A stretch of 35,024 nucleotides of DNA. It comes from Thermoprotei archaeon. Its GTDB lineage: Archaea > Thermoproteota > Thermoprotei_A > Sulfolobales > Ignisphaeraceae. The notes under the pieces are model-generated. The model ran no database searches and was not told where the DNA came from. It saw only the letters and a list, made by a program, of their open reading frames with translations. Each line of letters starts with the position of its first letter. Position 1 is the stretch's first letter. The position numbers were made by a program, and so were the translations under genes. This document shows positions 1 through 7,418 of this stretch, piece by piece. The stretch covers positions 1 through 35,024 of the forward strand of contig QMWT01000003.1 of NCBI GenBank assembly GCA_003661775.1. The letters are read 5' to 3'.

Positions 1-168
1 AGCTACTACATCGCGTTGTTCTCCGGCACCAGCTACCAGCACCAATCCTTGAAATTCTCGGGGAGAAGGTTCGACCTCTAGCTGTGTAAACAACTCTTTT
101 ATGTAAGAAGCAACAACTCTTTCAAAACCTAGCCTGCATGTTACCAGTATATCGTACTCCACGGTCAT
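1..168 (-). CDS. THUMP-domain-like RNA modification protein, N-terminal 56 residues (partial)
   Basis: The reading frame runs from an ATG at 168 down to the left edge of the window with no stop, so only the first 56 residues are present. They begin MTVEYDILVTCRLGFERVVA and continue with SYIKELF. This resembles the start of archaeal THUMP-domain RNA-binding proteins, which help tRNA-modifying enzymes grip their substrate, but too little is visible to name the enzyme. It is divergent from valS, with about 157 bases between the two starts. The ATG overlaps the outer box of a weak candidate C/D guide RNA on the same strand (165-222). The frame is convincing; the family call is an inference from sequence style. 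Confidence 0.55.
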   Translation of the reverse strand, partial: MTVEYDILVTCRLGFERVVASYIKELFTQLEVEPSPREFQGLVLVAGAGEQRDVVA

Positions 169-222
169 CGATGCGGGACCTCATCACACTAGACTCAGCT
201 CCGGGTATATCCCACTCATCCC
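165..222 (-). ncRNA. Weak candidate C/D box sRNA upstream of the THUMP gene
   Basis: On the minus strand the elements read: C-like box GGGATGA (222-216, one mismatch to RTGATGA), a 17-base spacer, D' box CTGA (198-195), a 7-base linker, a perfect C' box GTGATGA (187-181), a 12-base spacer, and D-like ATGA (168-165) that overlaps the ATG of the next gene. The inner D'/C' core and the 12-base spacer fit archaeal C/D RNAs. The first spacer is long, both outer boxes are imperfect, and I see no good terminal stem. It may be chance. Confidence 0.22.
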
Positions 223-257
223 TACGCAATACCATCAAGTTTTTCTATTGCTACCTA

Positions 258-316
258 GGTATAAGGTTTTAGGTTCTAACTCCCAGAGTGAGAAGGCTGT
301 AGAGAGGAGAAGGGTG
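258..316 (+). promoter_or_regulatory. valS TATA-like element and ribosome binding site
   Basis: A TATA-like ggtataagg lies at 258-266, and a purine-rich run at 306-316 contains GGAG and then GGGTG, ending 9 bases before the ATG at 326. Transcription would start near 285-290. This supports ATG 326 as the valS start over the longer frame from 248, whose extra residues would lie in the promoter and leader. Confidence 0.45.
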
Positions 317-325
317 CCGATATTC

Positions 326-2794
326 ATGAAGGAGCAAAACTTCGTTCCTATTATCAAGCAAAAACGATGGGATTTAAAACTTGAAGTTGAGCTACTTAAA
401 AAGTGGGAAGAAGAAGGCCTCTTCAAGTTCCGCTACGATCTTGCAAAGAAGACACTTGTAATAGACACTCCGCCACCCTACGTTTCGGGGAAACTTCACA
501 TAGGCCAGGCCGCGCACTACGTACAGATAGACATGGTTGCTCGCGCCTACAGAATGCTTGGGTACAACGTACTATTCCCGTTCTACGCTGATAGAAATGG
601 TCTTCCCGTGGAGGTGTTCGTCGAAAGAAGCTACGGCCTAAATCCCCATGAAGCCGCCAAGGAGCCTTCGGGCCGCGAAAAATTCCTAGAACTTTGCAAG
701 AAACACCTCGATTCAGTTGAAAAAGAGTTTGTGAGAGTACTGAGGAGACTAGGCAGTTCCTTTGAATACTGGAAAGAGGGTACCGACAGCGAGGAATACA
801 GGGCGATAACACAGAAAACCTTCATTGAGCTATGGCATAGAGGCCTAATATACGAATCCGAACGACCCGTGATATGGTGTCCTAGATGCAGAACTACGTT
901 AGCTGAAGCAGAACTTGAGTACCGAGAGGAAGTAGCCGAACTGTACTACGTAAAATTCAGAGTAAAGGAACTTGATCAAGATGTTATCATAGCAACTACG
1001 AGACCCGAACTTATTCCTGCAGTTAGACTACTTGCTTACAACCCCGATGATGAACGTTACAAAGATCTTAAGGGGAAGACCGCCGTAGCTCCTCTCTACA
1101 ATATTGAGGTTCCGATAGTAGAGCATTCCAGCGTTGAGAAGGAGTTCGGTACTGGGTTGATGATGTTCTGTAGCTATGGAGATCAGACAGATGTTAGAGT
1201 CCTTAGAGAGCTTGGCATAAAGCCTGTTATTGTCATAAACCCCGATGGACGTATGAATAAGAATGCCGGGTTCCTAGCAGGGCTTAGCGTTAGTGAAGCT
1301 AGGAAAAGAATAGTTGAAGAGCTTGCAAAGAGAAATCTCCTCGTAAAGGTCGAGAAGATAACTAGAAGCGTTCCTGTATGTTGGCGCTGCAAGACGCCTA
1401 TAGAATTCATACACATGAGGGAGTTCTTCCTGAAACAACTCGCCTTCAGAGATAAGCTCTTAAAGACTGTTGAAAAGATAAGGTTCTACCCTCCCGAACA
1501 TAAGCAAAAGCTTATCGATTGGATAAACTCACTAGCTATGGACTGGCCCATTTCTAGAACACGTTACTATGCAACAGAGATACCTGTATGGCACTGTCGT
1601 AAATGTGGCAGCATCCTCGTACCTGAACCAAAGAAGTACTATAGACCGTGGAAGGAGCCTCCGCCTTGGAGGCACTGTCCCAAGTGCGGTGCACAGGCAG
1701 AGTTTTTAGAAGGGGATAAGAGAGTTTTCGACACGTGGTTCGACTCATCGATCTCAGTTCTCTATGCTGCTGGTATAACGAAGTATCCCCAAGTATTCCG
1801 AGATTGGCTCGAGGGCCGCGCATTCGCTATGAGGCCTCAGGGCATCGATATCATCAGGACATGGCTCTACTATTCGCTTCTGCGGATTCTGCAACTGTTT
1901 GACAGACCAGCATTCTCCATGGTGAGACTAACTGGGATGGGTCTAGATGAAAAAGGTGAAGCTATGCACAAAAGCAAGGGGAACATCATAGACCCCGACC
2001 CTGTTGTGGAGAAGTATGGCGCAGATGTGGTAAGATTCTGGTCAGCTGCCGCCGCTAAGTTAGGTAGCGACTATAGGTACCAAGAGCAGGTTCTGCGCAC
2101 AGGTCTTCTCTTTATAAATAAGCTGTGGAATATAGCCCGCTTCGTATCTTCGTTCCCCCAGGTAGAGAAGCCAAAGACTGTACTCCCAGCAGATCTAGCG
2201 TTTCTAGCCAATCTTGCTAAACTCATAGACCGGTGTGTAAAGGCTTACAAAGAGCTAGATGTTTACGAGCCTATACACAGCATCTACGACTTTTCATGGA
2301 ACGTCTTCGCCTCGCATTACATAGAGCTCGTTAAGAACCGCGCCTATAATAGAGATGGGGTCTTCGGCCGTGAAGAGCAGGAAAGTGCTTGGTATACACT
2401 CCATTCAACACTCCGAACAATACTTCTACTACTTGCTCCAATAATGCCGTTTGTAACCGACTACCTATGGCGCGAATTATATGGCAAAGGTAAGACTATT
2501 CACCTAGAATTGTTTCCAACACCCGAACCTATGTGGAGAGAGGGGGATGCTCAACTCTTCGAAAAAATTATGAAGATAAATAGCGCGATCTGGAGCTTCA
2601 AGAAGAAAAGAAACATGAGGCTGGGAGAGGAGCTTTCAATGGTGCTCTACGTCGAGCCTGAGCTAATGATGTTCGCGAAGGATCTTAAAGCAATGCATAA
2701 AGTAAAGGATGTCAAGGAGCTGCCCAAGGAGATTCCTCCAAACGCAATTAAACTTATAGAGGGCGTATACCTAGCTCCTCTAGAGACCCGGTGA
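326..2794 (+). CDS. valS: Valyl-tRNA synthetase (ValRS)
   Basis: Charges tRNA-Val with valine in the cytoplasm. From ATG 326 the protein has 822 residues, normal for an archaeal class Ia ValRS. The ATP-binding HIGH-type signature PYVSGKLHIGQ is at residues 51-61 and the KMSKS-type loop reads MHKSKGN at 547-553. Several Cys pairs (CPRC near residue 180, CWRC in the editing-domain region, CRKC and CPKC before the KMSKS loop) look like zinc knuckles. The insert between the signatures is the CP1 editing domain, and the C-terminal part is the helical anticodon-binding domain. One oddity is that the last residue of the HIGH motif is Gln. The frame is open back to 248, but GGGTG at 312-316 points to ATG 326. 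Its stop codon lies inside a candidate C/D box RNA. ValRS is preferred over IleRS or LeuRS because of the PPPYVSGKLH signature and the length. Confidence 0.93.
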   Translation: MKEQNFVPIIKQKRWDLKLEVELLKKWEEEGLFKFRYDLAKKTLVIDTPPPYVSGKLHIGQAAHYVQIDMVARAYRMLGYNVLFPFYADRNGLPVEVFVERSYGLNPHEAAKEPSGREKFLELCKKHLDSVEKEFVRVLRRLGSSFEYWKEGTDSEEYRAITQKTFIELWHRGLIYESERPVIWCPRCRTTLAEAELEYREEVAELYYVKFRVKELDQDVIIATTRPELIPAVRLLAYNPDDERYKDLKGKTAVAPLYNIEVPIVEHSSVEKEFGTGLMMFCSYGDQTDVRVLRELGIKPVIVINPDGRMNKNAGFLAGLSVSEARKRIVEELAKRNLLVKVEKITRSVPVCWRCKTPIEFIHMREFFLKQLAFRDKLLKTVEKIRFYPPEHKQKLIDWINSLAMDWPISRTRYYATEIPVWHCRKCGSILVPEPKKYYRPWKEPPPWRHCPKCGAQAEFLEGDKRVFDTWFDSSISVLYAAGITKYPQVFRDWLEGRAFAMRPQGIDIIRTWLYYSLLRILQLFDRPAFSMVRLTGMGLDEKGEAMHKSKGNIIDPDPVVEKYGADVVRFWSAAAAKLGSDYRYQEQVLRTGLLFINKLWNIARFVSSFPQVEKPKTVLPADLAFLANLAKLIDRCVKAYKELDVYEPIHSIYDFSWNVFASHYIELVKNRAYNRDGVFGREEQESAWYTLHSTLRTILLLLAPIMPFVTDYLWRELYGKGKTIHLELFPTPEPMWREGDAQLFEKIMKINSAIWSFKKKRNMRLGEELSMVLYVEPELMMFAKDLKAMHKVKDVKELPKEIPPNAIKLIEGVYLAPLETR

Positions 2795-2844
2795 AGATAA
2801 CAAGGCTTCTGAGCGCGTGATGAGGGCCTGTGTTGCAGAGGGTC
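2785..2844 (+). ncRNA. Candidate C/D box guide sRNA overlapping the 3' end of valS
   Basis: Elements in order: GACCC (2785-2789); C-like box GTGAAGA (2791-2797, one mismatch to RTGATGA); an 11-base guide (2798-2808); a perfect D' box CTGA (2809-2812); a 4-base linker; a perfect C' box GTGATGA (2817-2823); a 12-base guide (2824-2835); D-like CAGA (2836-2839, one mismatch); and GGGTC (2840-2844), which is exactly complementary to the opening GACCC. Box order, 11- and 12-base guides, a short linker and a terminal stem are the layout of archaeal C/D sRNAs that direct rRNA or tRNA 2'-O-methylation. The C box contains the valS TGA, so the RNA would be processed from the valS transcript or made from an internal promoter. 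Two of the four boxes are imperfect. Confidence 0.5.
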
Positions 2845-2851
2845 CAGCGAT

Positions 2852-3424
2852 ATGCTTTTACACTCCAAGAATCTCCTGTACAGAATCAGCGTGTATGTCA
2901 CTATAGACCCTGAGTACGGCTTTGTCAACACCATCAGAATTTTCAAAAAATGTGGAGCTGAGAAGTTAAAATCCGATAGCATTACTTTAACTATACACGC
3001 TGAATTTTCAGGTAGCTATGAACAGCTCAGCAAGTTTCTTGATTGTATAGCAGAGATAAGAGGAAGTTGTGGTGCCGAGTTACGAGCTTTACTTAAGCTA
3101 GCCGACAGTTCCAAGCTTATAAAATGCGGGTTTGTCCGAGGGCCCAGGCAACTCTTCGGAAAGAACATATTTTATCGTGGTATTCAGGAAGGATTTCTTG
3201 TAATAGAGCCCACTAAGAAAGAACAACTCTACGTAGCTAGATTATACCATGTTAAGAGGCTTCTTCCACCGTTACAACCCTCTATGTATATGGTCTACGG
3301 CATCTTATCTGAGGTTACGATCAAAGTAAAAGATTACATGGAGGTATTAGCTAGAGAATTAAACTCATTGCAGAAGTGTATAGAGCTTCAAGCAAATGTC
3401 AAACTCAGCTCAACCACGACCTGA
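2852..3424 (+). CDS. Unrecognised 190-residue protein
   Basis: An open frame from ATG 2852 to TGA 3422-3424. It starts 57 bases after valS and immediately after the candidate C/D RNA, so it may be read with valS. I do not recognise the family. There is no signal peptide and no clear membrane segment. The middle (about residues 25-70) alternates short strands and helices, and the Cys residues are scattered rather than paired. The last 37 bases overlap the end of the convergent gene at 3388-3696. Its amino acid make-up is protein-like and no better frame exists here, so it is probably real. The start is uncertain because no obvious ribosome binding site precedes the ATG. Confidence 0.55.
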   Translation: MLLHSKNLLYRISVYVTIDPEYGFVNTIRIFKKCGAEKLKSDSITLTIHAEFSGSYEQLSKFLDCIAEIRGSCGAELRALLKLADSSKLIKCGFVRGPRQLFGKNIFYRGIQEGFLVIEPTKKEQLYVARLYHVKRLLPPLQPSMYMVYGILSEVTIKVKDYMEVLARELNSLQKCIELQANVKLSSTTT

Positions 3425-3696
3425 TTAACGTAGTCTACAGCCGAATACCTGAGGCTATTCCTGTCAACAAACTTAGTCACTATTATCGGCAAGGTTCCTG
3501 TGGATATACCTTGTCTTAGAAGTGCGGCAAGTGCTTTCGCAAAAGACTCCTCATTTGATACTTGGATACGTACGCAGTTTACACACTCAGCACGCCCATC
3601 AACAAACACAACCGCATCTATAAGACCCAATTCTTCAACAACCTTAGATATCATCTTATTCAAACTCTCCTCAACCTCCCTGACATTCCTAGGCAC
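3388..3696 (-). CDS. Unrecognised 102-residue protein
   Basis: Starts at GTG 3696, with GGTGA about 6 bases upstream and a TATA element around 3738-3750 on the same strand, so the gene has good expression signals. The predicted fold is a helix (residues 3-22), a strand with VVFVDGR, and a second strand and helix, then a C-terminal strand rich in Val. A CVNC pair sits near residues 38-41. This is a compact alpha/beta protein of unknown function. It is divergent from the HD-domain gene and shares its promoter element. Its C-terminal 37 bases overlap the gene at 2852-3424 tail to tail. Confidence 0.6.
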   Translation of the reverse strand: MPRNVREVEESLNKMISKVVEELGLIDAVVFVDGRAECVNCVRIQVSNEESFAKALAALLRQGISTGTLPIIVTKFVDRNSLRYSAVDYVNQVVVELSLTFA

Positions 3697-3737
3697 AGTT
3701 CTTCACCCATACCTAATTCTAGTTCAAATTCTCAGCT

Positions 3738-3752
3738 ATATTTATATAATTC
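3738..3752. promoter_or_regulatory. Shared divergent TATA element
   Basis: The A/T run tatatttatataat can be read as a TATA box on both strands. On the plus strand it lies about 25 bases before GTG 3773, which would make the HD-domain mRNA leaderless. On the minus strand it lies about 45 bases before GTG 3696, leaving room for a leader with the GGTGA site. Confidence 0.5.
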
Positions 3753-3772
3753 AGGGTAGAGTCGGGTTGGTT

Positions 3773-4558
3773 GTGGTATCACCTTCGCTTATATACAAAC
3801 ACGTGAATTCTTCTCCTCTTCTATCAAAAGCATTCAATCTGCTAGAGAACGATGACGAAGTTCAAGAGCTTATACGTATGAGCAACGTGATCGCTGTTAC
3901 TAGACTTAAGTACAACGATCACGGTCTAATCCACGCAAGAATAGTAAGCGGAACTGCCCTCGAACTGTTTACATCACTTGTAAAGAGGGGTGTGCAGCCA
4001 ACAACATTAAGAGACGGAACTACACACAGTCTTGATGAGGCCAAGCTTATTGTTTTATTGGCTTCATATCTTCATGATGTGGGCAACGCTGTCCACCGTA
4101 CTGGTCATGAATTCGTGGGTGCTCTCATCGCAAAGGATATCCTAGATAGAATTCTCCCACAATTACTCGCCGACTACCCTCCAAAGAGGTTGTATGCCAT
4201 AAGACAGGAGGTTATGCACGCCATATATGCAACTGAATACAATGTGCAATGCTTGACTACGGAAGCCGGCGTTGTGAAGATCAGCGATGGTCTAGACATG
4301 TCCGAGGGAAGAGCACGTGCACCTTATAAACTAGGGAAAAGAGATATACATGCAGTTTCAGCTCTCAGTATAAAAAGAGTAGAAGTATCTGAAGGGAGCT
4401 CCAGACCTATAAAGATAACAGTATTTATGGATGAACTCGCTGGGATATTTCAAGTTGAAGAAGTACTGATGCCAAAAATCAAAACAAGTGGACTTGAAGA
4501 ACATCTCGAGGTCTATGTAGAGACACCTCGGGAGTACAGGAAGTATTTCCCCAAATAG
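3773..4558 (+). CDS. HD-domain metal-dependent phosphohydrolase
   Basis: A 261-residue protein of the HD superfamily, which hydrolyses phosphate esters, often of nucleotides, with bound divalent metal. Visible ligands are His54 (GLIHA), the His101-Asp102 doublet (YLHDVGN), further His residues at 108 and 112, and Asp172 (KISDGLDM), the H...HD...D pattern. The C-terminal third (from about residue 195) is a beta-rich domain not needed for the HD fold. I chose GTG 3773 because the TATA element at 3738-3752 lies at the right distance for a leaderless mRNA. The open frame continues to 3500 but only through the promoter and the opposite gene. The substrate cannot be told from sequence. Confidence 0.75.
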   Translation: MVSPSLIYKHVNSSPLLSKAFNLLENDDEVQELIRMSNVIAVTRLKYNDHGLIHARIVSGTALELFTSLVKRGVQPTTLRDGTTHSLDEAKLIVLLASYLHDVGNAVHRTGHEFVGALIAKDILDRILPQLLADYPPKRLYAIRQEVMHAIYATEYNVQCLTTEAGVVKISDGLDMSEGRARAPYKLGKRDIHAVSALSIKRVEVSEGSSRPIKITVFMDELAGIFQVEEVLMPKIKTSGLEEHLEVYVETPREYRKYFPK

Positions 4559-4561
4559 CTT

Positions 4562-5818
4562 TCATGCTCTTGTTAGAAGTGATATAAAGAATCCTTCACA
4601 TTCATCCACATGCGGATAAGTGCGTCTTACCTTATTCCATATGGAGTACCTTCTATACCCTCTCGACGCGTTTACTGGCGGGTCAGCAAGGCTATGAGTA
4701 TCGACTTCATTAAGCACTTTCAGCACAACCTCCTCACCCTCCATAGGCATTATCGAGCATGTTGCATAAACCACCCGCTCTGCAGACTTAAGAGCATTTA
4801 CGAGCATCTTGAACTGCGTTTGGGCGAACTTCCTAACACGTTCTCTATCCCTAAGAAACAGCTTTATCGCAGGATCCTTGGGTATAGCTCCGCTGCTACT
4901 ACATGGCGCATCCACTAGGGCAAGGTCTGCTAGTCCTCTAGGTCTAAAGATCCTAGTATCTGCAAGAACCAAATCAATTCTTTCAACTTTAACACCATAT
5001 TTTTTAAGCAGGGCTTTCATAGACTTCAACCTCTTGGGCGATAGATCCATAGCTACAACACGCGCTCTATTATCGGTTAACTGCATGATGAGCGAAGTCT
5101 TTATACCAGGTGCTGCAGCAAAGTCATATACAGTGTCTCCTGGTTCGGGTTGAAGAGCTAATACCGTGAAAACGCTTGCCTTGTCCTGTATTATCACCTT
5201 CCCTTCTCTGAACAGCCTAGTATTGCGGATAGGCTTCTTACTCTTTATAACTTTCAGAAGAAAGGGAACCCTCTTCACCTCCTCTACCCTAACGCCTTCA
5301 TCTTCAAGAATCTTTACAGCTTTATCGATATCTATGAGCAGCGTGTTTACACGTAACCACATCACTCGCTGATCTAAGGCTTTGAGAAGCTTCACCGTCT
5401 CGTCTACTCCCAGCAACTTAACAAGTTCTTGGTAAAACCATTCTGGATAACTTAGAACGAGCTGCTTCTCCTCATCAGCTTCTAAAGTTTGACTTAGGAA
5501 CGGATACTGTCTTAACAAGGTTTTCCTCATTCTTGACGTGAACTTGATCCCAAGTCTTCTACTCTCAAGGAAGAGGTAGAGTCTTGCAATAGATCTCCGA
5601 GAAGCACTTCGCCCAGAATTCTCCACATATCTATATAGGAAGAGCACCTTCCGCAGGAAATCCTCTGCTATTCTATGAATTTCCTCCCGTGTGAAGCTCT
5701 TCGACGAGCACTTTACCCTTCTGCATACACACGTAAAAGCTCTATCCAAGGATATCTTACGCTCTTCGATCTCGTAGAGCACATTTGCCAGGACATTTGC
5801 GAGCACATCCACGTCCAT
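4562..5818 (-). CDS. RsmB/NSUN-family RNA cytosine-5 methyltransferase
   Basis: Transfers methyl from S-adenosylmethionine to C5 of cytosine in tRNA or rRNA. The 418 residues have a helical NusB-like N-terminal part (about 1-110), then a Rossmann methyltransferase with AAAPGIKT at 234-241, the first catalytic motif DAPC at 303-306 and the second ATCS with Cys354. Both Cys residues of the m5C mechanism are present. ATG 5818 is preceded by GAGGAG, 6 bases away. The frame continues to 5944, but that extension is a translation of tRNA-Glu and is rejected. The C-terminus ends 3 bases from the HD-domain gene, which is convergent. A CVCRRVKC cluster (residues 30-37) could bind metal. Whether the target is tRNA or rRNA is not visible. 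Confidence 0.85.
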   Translation of the reverse strand: MDVDVLANVLANVLYEIEERKISLDRAFTCVCRRVKCSSKSFTREEIHRIAEDFLRKVLFLYRYVENSGRSASRRSIARLYLFLESRRLGIKFTSRMRKTLLRQYPFLSQTLEADEEKQLVLSYPEWFYQELVKLLGVDETVKLLKALDQRVMWLRVNTLLIDIDKAVKILEDEGVRVEEVKRVPFLLKVIKSKKPIRNTRLFREGKVIIQDKASVFTVLALQPEPGDTVYDFAAAPGIKTSLIMQLTDNRARVVAMDLSPKRLKSMKALLKKYGVKVERIDLVLADTRIFRPRGLADLALVDAPCSSSGAIPKDPAIKLFLRDRERVRKFAQTQFKMLVNALKSAERVVYATCSIMPMEGEEVVLKVLNEVDTHSLADPPVNASRGYRRYSIWNKVRRTYPHVDECEGFFISLLTRA

Positions 5819-5911
5819 TTCGACTCCTCGAACTTCGTATGGGCTGGAGGGATTATTACCTCGGATCAGCCATAAAGAGTGTTTGAAATAATTGGTGAAT
5901 ATTCCTGGAGG

Positions 5912-5989
5912 TGGTGCCGCGGCCGGGATTTGAACCCGGGTCACGGGCTCGAAAGGCCCGCATACTTGACCGGGCTATACTACCGCGGC
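5912..5989 (-). tRNA. tRNA-Glu (anticodon TTC), CCA encoded
   Basis: Reads 5' to 3' from 5989. The 7-bp acceptor stem is GCCGCGG with CCGCGGC, the anticodon arm is CGGGC-CTTTCGA-GCCCG giving TTC, and the T arm is CCGGG-TTCAAAT-CCCGG. The discriminator is A (5915) and the CCA end is in the DNA (5914-5912). There is no intron. It differs at only four positions from tRNA-Asp at 30352-30429. Confidence 0.95.
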
Positions 5990-6015
5990 GCCTTTCTAAT
6001 GTTATACCGACCCGC

Positions 6016-6023
6016 CTTTAAGT
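6016..6023 (-). promoter_or_regulatory. TATA-like box of tRNA-Glu
   Basis: ACTTAAAG on the minus strand lies 27-34 bases before the first base of the mature tRNA. This is the normal archaeal spacing for a start at or just upstream of the 5' end. It overlaps the first codons counted back from the end of the neighbouring nucleotidyltransferase gene. Confidence 0.4.
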
Positions 6024-6989
6024 CTTGTTCGCCTTTTGTAGCGGTCTTACGTAGCCTCCGCATTCCGACGTTCCAACAGAGACCACCTCAAACTCTTCGC
6101 TTGTTTCTTGTAGAAGCCCCCTCACCTCGATTTCGCCGCCTTCATATAGAATGGGTGAGAAAACATTTTCGTACGAACGTATTAAGAACTCGCGATTACC
6201 GACATACATCCACGTCTCCGACGGGTACATAAGAGCTGTGCACTGTTCTGGAGGTACATAACCCTTTATCTCGATACAACCTCTGTTCTTAACAACAAAT
6301 CTTTCGCGATTCCACCACTCGGTGTTCACAGGTATGAACGAGACAATTCTATTCTTCCATCTAAATCTCTTCCACTTACGATAGAGCAGTTTTGCGAGCT
6401 CGAAATCTATGTGCAAGAGAACTGCTATCCTATGCGCCCTAGAAAACTGTTCGGATGGAGTGAGTTCAATAAACTCTTTAGAATTGTTAATTATCTGCAC
6501 CAAAGTCTGCGCTTCCTTACATCCATAAACAACTAGATCTATGTCGGATAGCACAGTATTGTGTATAGAGAGGAGTATTGAACCAGTTATCCCGAAGCTT
6601 TGGAGAGGTAACGAACTAAGGTCCTTTAGCAACAATATCAATTGCAATGCATCTCTTTCAAGAGTATCTCTTGTAGTGTGCAATAACCTTTCAACACCTT
6701 CTTGAGGTTTTAAGTGCACTACTACTTCATTTATCGGTATACAAGGCACTGATCCTCCATAGAAGCTATCGTAACACCACCTCTGCATCGAAATTCTTCT
6801 TACCTCTTCTACAGAGTAATCCTTTAGAACTCTCTCGAAACATACACCTCCTTCTCTACACCAGTAACTAGGCTTTTTTGTAGGGATGTATTTGGCGTAT
6901 AGGTAAACCATCTGCACTGGATGGTAGTTACCCAACACTACATATACGACGCCATATCTATCGATAACTATGTCATGATCTCTAAACAA
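6018..6989 (-). CDS. Predicted archaeal nucleotidyltransferase (polymerase-beta fold)
   Basis: A 323-residue protein with a nucleotidyltransferase signature in its middle. GITGS (about 133-137) is followed by SDIDLVVYG with Asp149 and Asp151 as the metal-binding pair. The N-terminal part (FRDHD, then VVLGNYHP and YLYAKYIPT) matches my memory of an archaea-specific group of predicted nucleotidyltransferases (COG1665 type), whose substrate is unknown. I prefer TTG 6989 because GGGGGA lies directly upstream. The frame also allows TTG 7004, five residues longer, which lacks a site. It is divergent from the Alba paralog at 7068 with a shared A/T element, and it ends 28 bases from tRNA-Glu. Confidence 0.65.
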   Translation of the reverse strand: MFRDHDIVIDRYGVVYVVLGNYHPVQMVYLYAKYIPTKKPSYWCREGGVCFERVLKDYSVEEVRRISMQRWCYDSFYGGSVPCIPINEVVVHLKPQEGVERLLHTTRDTLERDALQLILLLKDLSSLPLQSFGITGSILLSIHNTVLSDIDLVVYGCKEAQTLVQIINNSKEFIELTPSEQFSRAHRIAVLLHIDFELAKLLYRKWKRFRWKNRIVSFIPVNTEWWNRERFVVKNRGCIEIKGYVPPEQCTALMYPSETWMYVGNREFLIRSYENVFSPILYEGGEIEVRGLLQETSEEFEVVSVGTSECGGYVRPLQKANKT

Positions 6990-7019
6990 GGTTCCCCCGT
7001 ACAAGTCGATAGCAAGGTG

Positions 7020-7032
7020 ACTATAATTTAAC
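7020..7032. promoter_or_regulatory. Shared divergent TATA element
   Basis: ctataatttaact reads as a TATA box in both directions. It lies about 40 bases before the TTG of the Alba paralog (+), and about 31-43 bases before TTG 6989 of the nucleotidyltransferase (-). A GGTG at 7056-7059 then serves as the binding site for TTG 7068. Confidence 0.45.
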
Positions 7033-7067
7033 TAGGCGCGTCCAAAGATAAGTATGGTGTAGCAACA

Positions 7068-7355
7068 TTGGTACCTATAGAACATGGAGCTAAGAACAGT
7101 GAAAGGATTGTACTCGGCAACAAACCTCTAAGAAACTACCTCCTAGACATAGTGTTGGCACTAAATCGAGGAGCAGACGAAGTAGAGATCTTGGGTAAAG
7201 GTAGACATATCAACAGGGCCGTAACTTTGTACAACATGCTTTCAGGACGTCTAGGTGATTCTCTACACCTAGATAAGGTCGAGATAGGCAGCGTGCACGA
7301 AAGAGGAAGAAGAATCTCCTACATTAAGATAGTGGTCAGCAGGAAAATAGCCTAA
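7068..7355 (+). CDS. Alba-family DNA/RNA-binding protein (divergent paralog)
   Basis: A 95-residue Alba-fold protein. It keeps the diagnostic LGNKPLRNYLLD helix start with a Lys at the position of the DNA-contacting Lys16 of Sulfolobus Alba, then LALNRG and the loop KGRHINRAV. It is clearly more divergent than the copy at 11203, so it is an Alba2-type paralog that may pair with the main form or bind RNA. The start is TTG 7068 after GGTG, with an 8-base gap. It is separated from reverse gyrase by 63 bases, tail to tail. Family assignment is firm; its specific partner is inference. Confidence 0.85.
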   Translation: MVPIEHGAKNSERIVLGNKPLRNYLLDIVLALNRGADEVEILGKGRHINRAVTLYNMLSGRLGDSLHLDKVEIGSVHERGRRISYIKIVVSRKIA

Positions 7356-7418
7356 ACCAGAGCTTATCAGCAGACGAATGATTTGCCCAAACGCGGTACG
7401 TACCACATGGAATTGCGT

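Noticed and set aside
423..812. 129-codon minus-strand frame inside valS
   Set aside because: Antisense shadow of a firmly identified gene.
5084..5110. ATGATGA on the plus strand inside the RsmB-type gene
   Set aside because: No CTGA at a suitable distance; coding sequence explains it.
5819..5944. N-terminal extension of the RsmB-type methyltransferase
   Set aside because: It is a conceptual reading of tRNA-Glu sequence and its flank; ATG 5818 has a good binding site.
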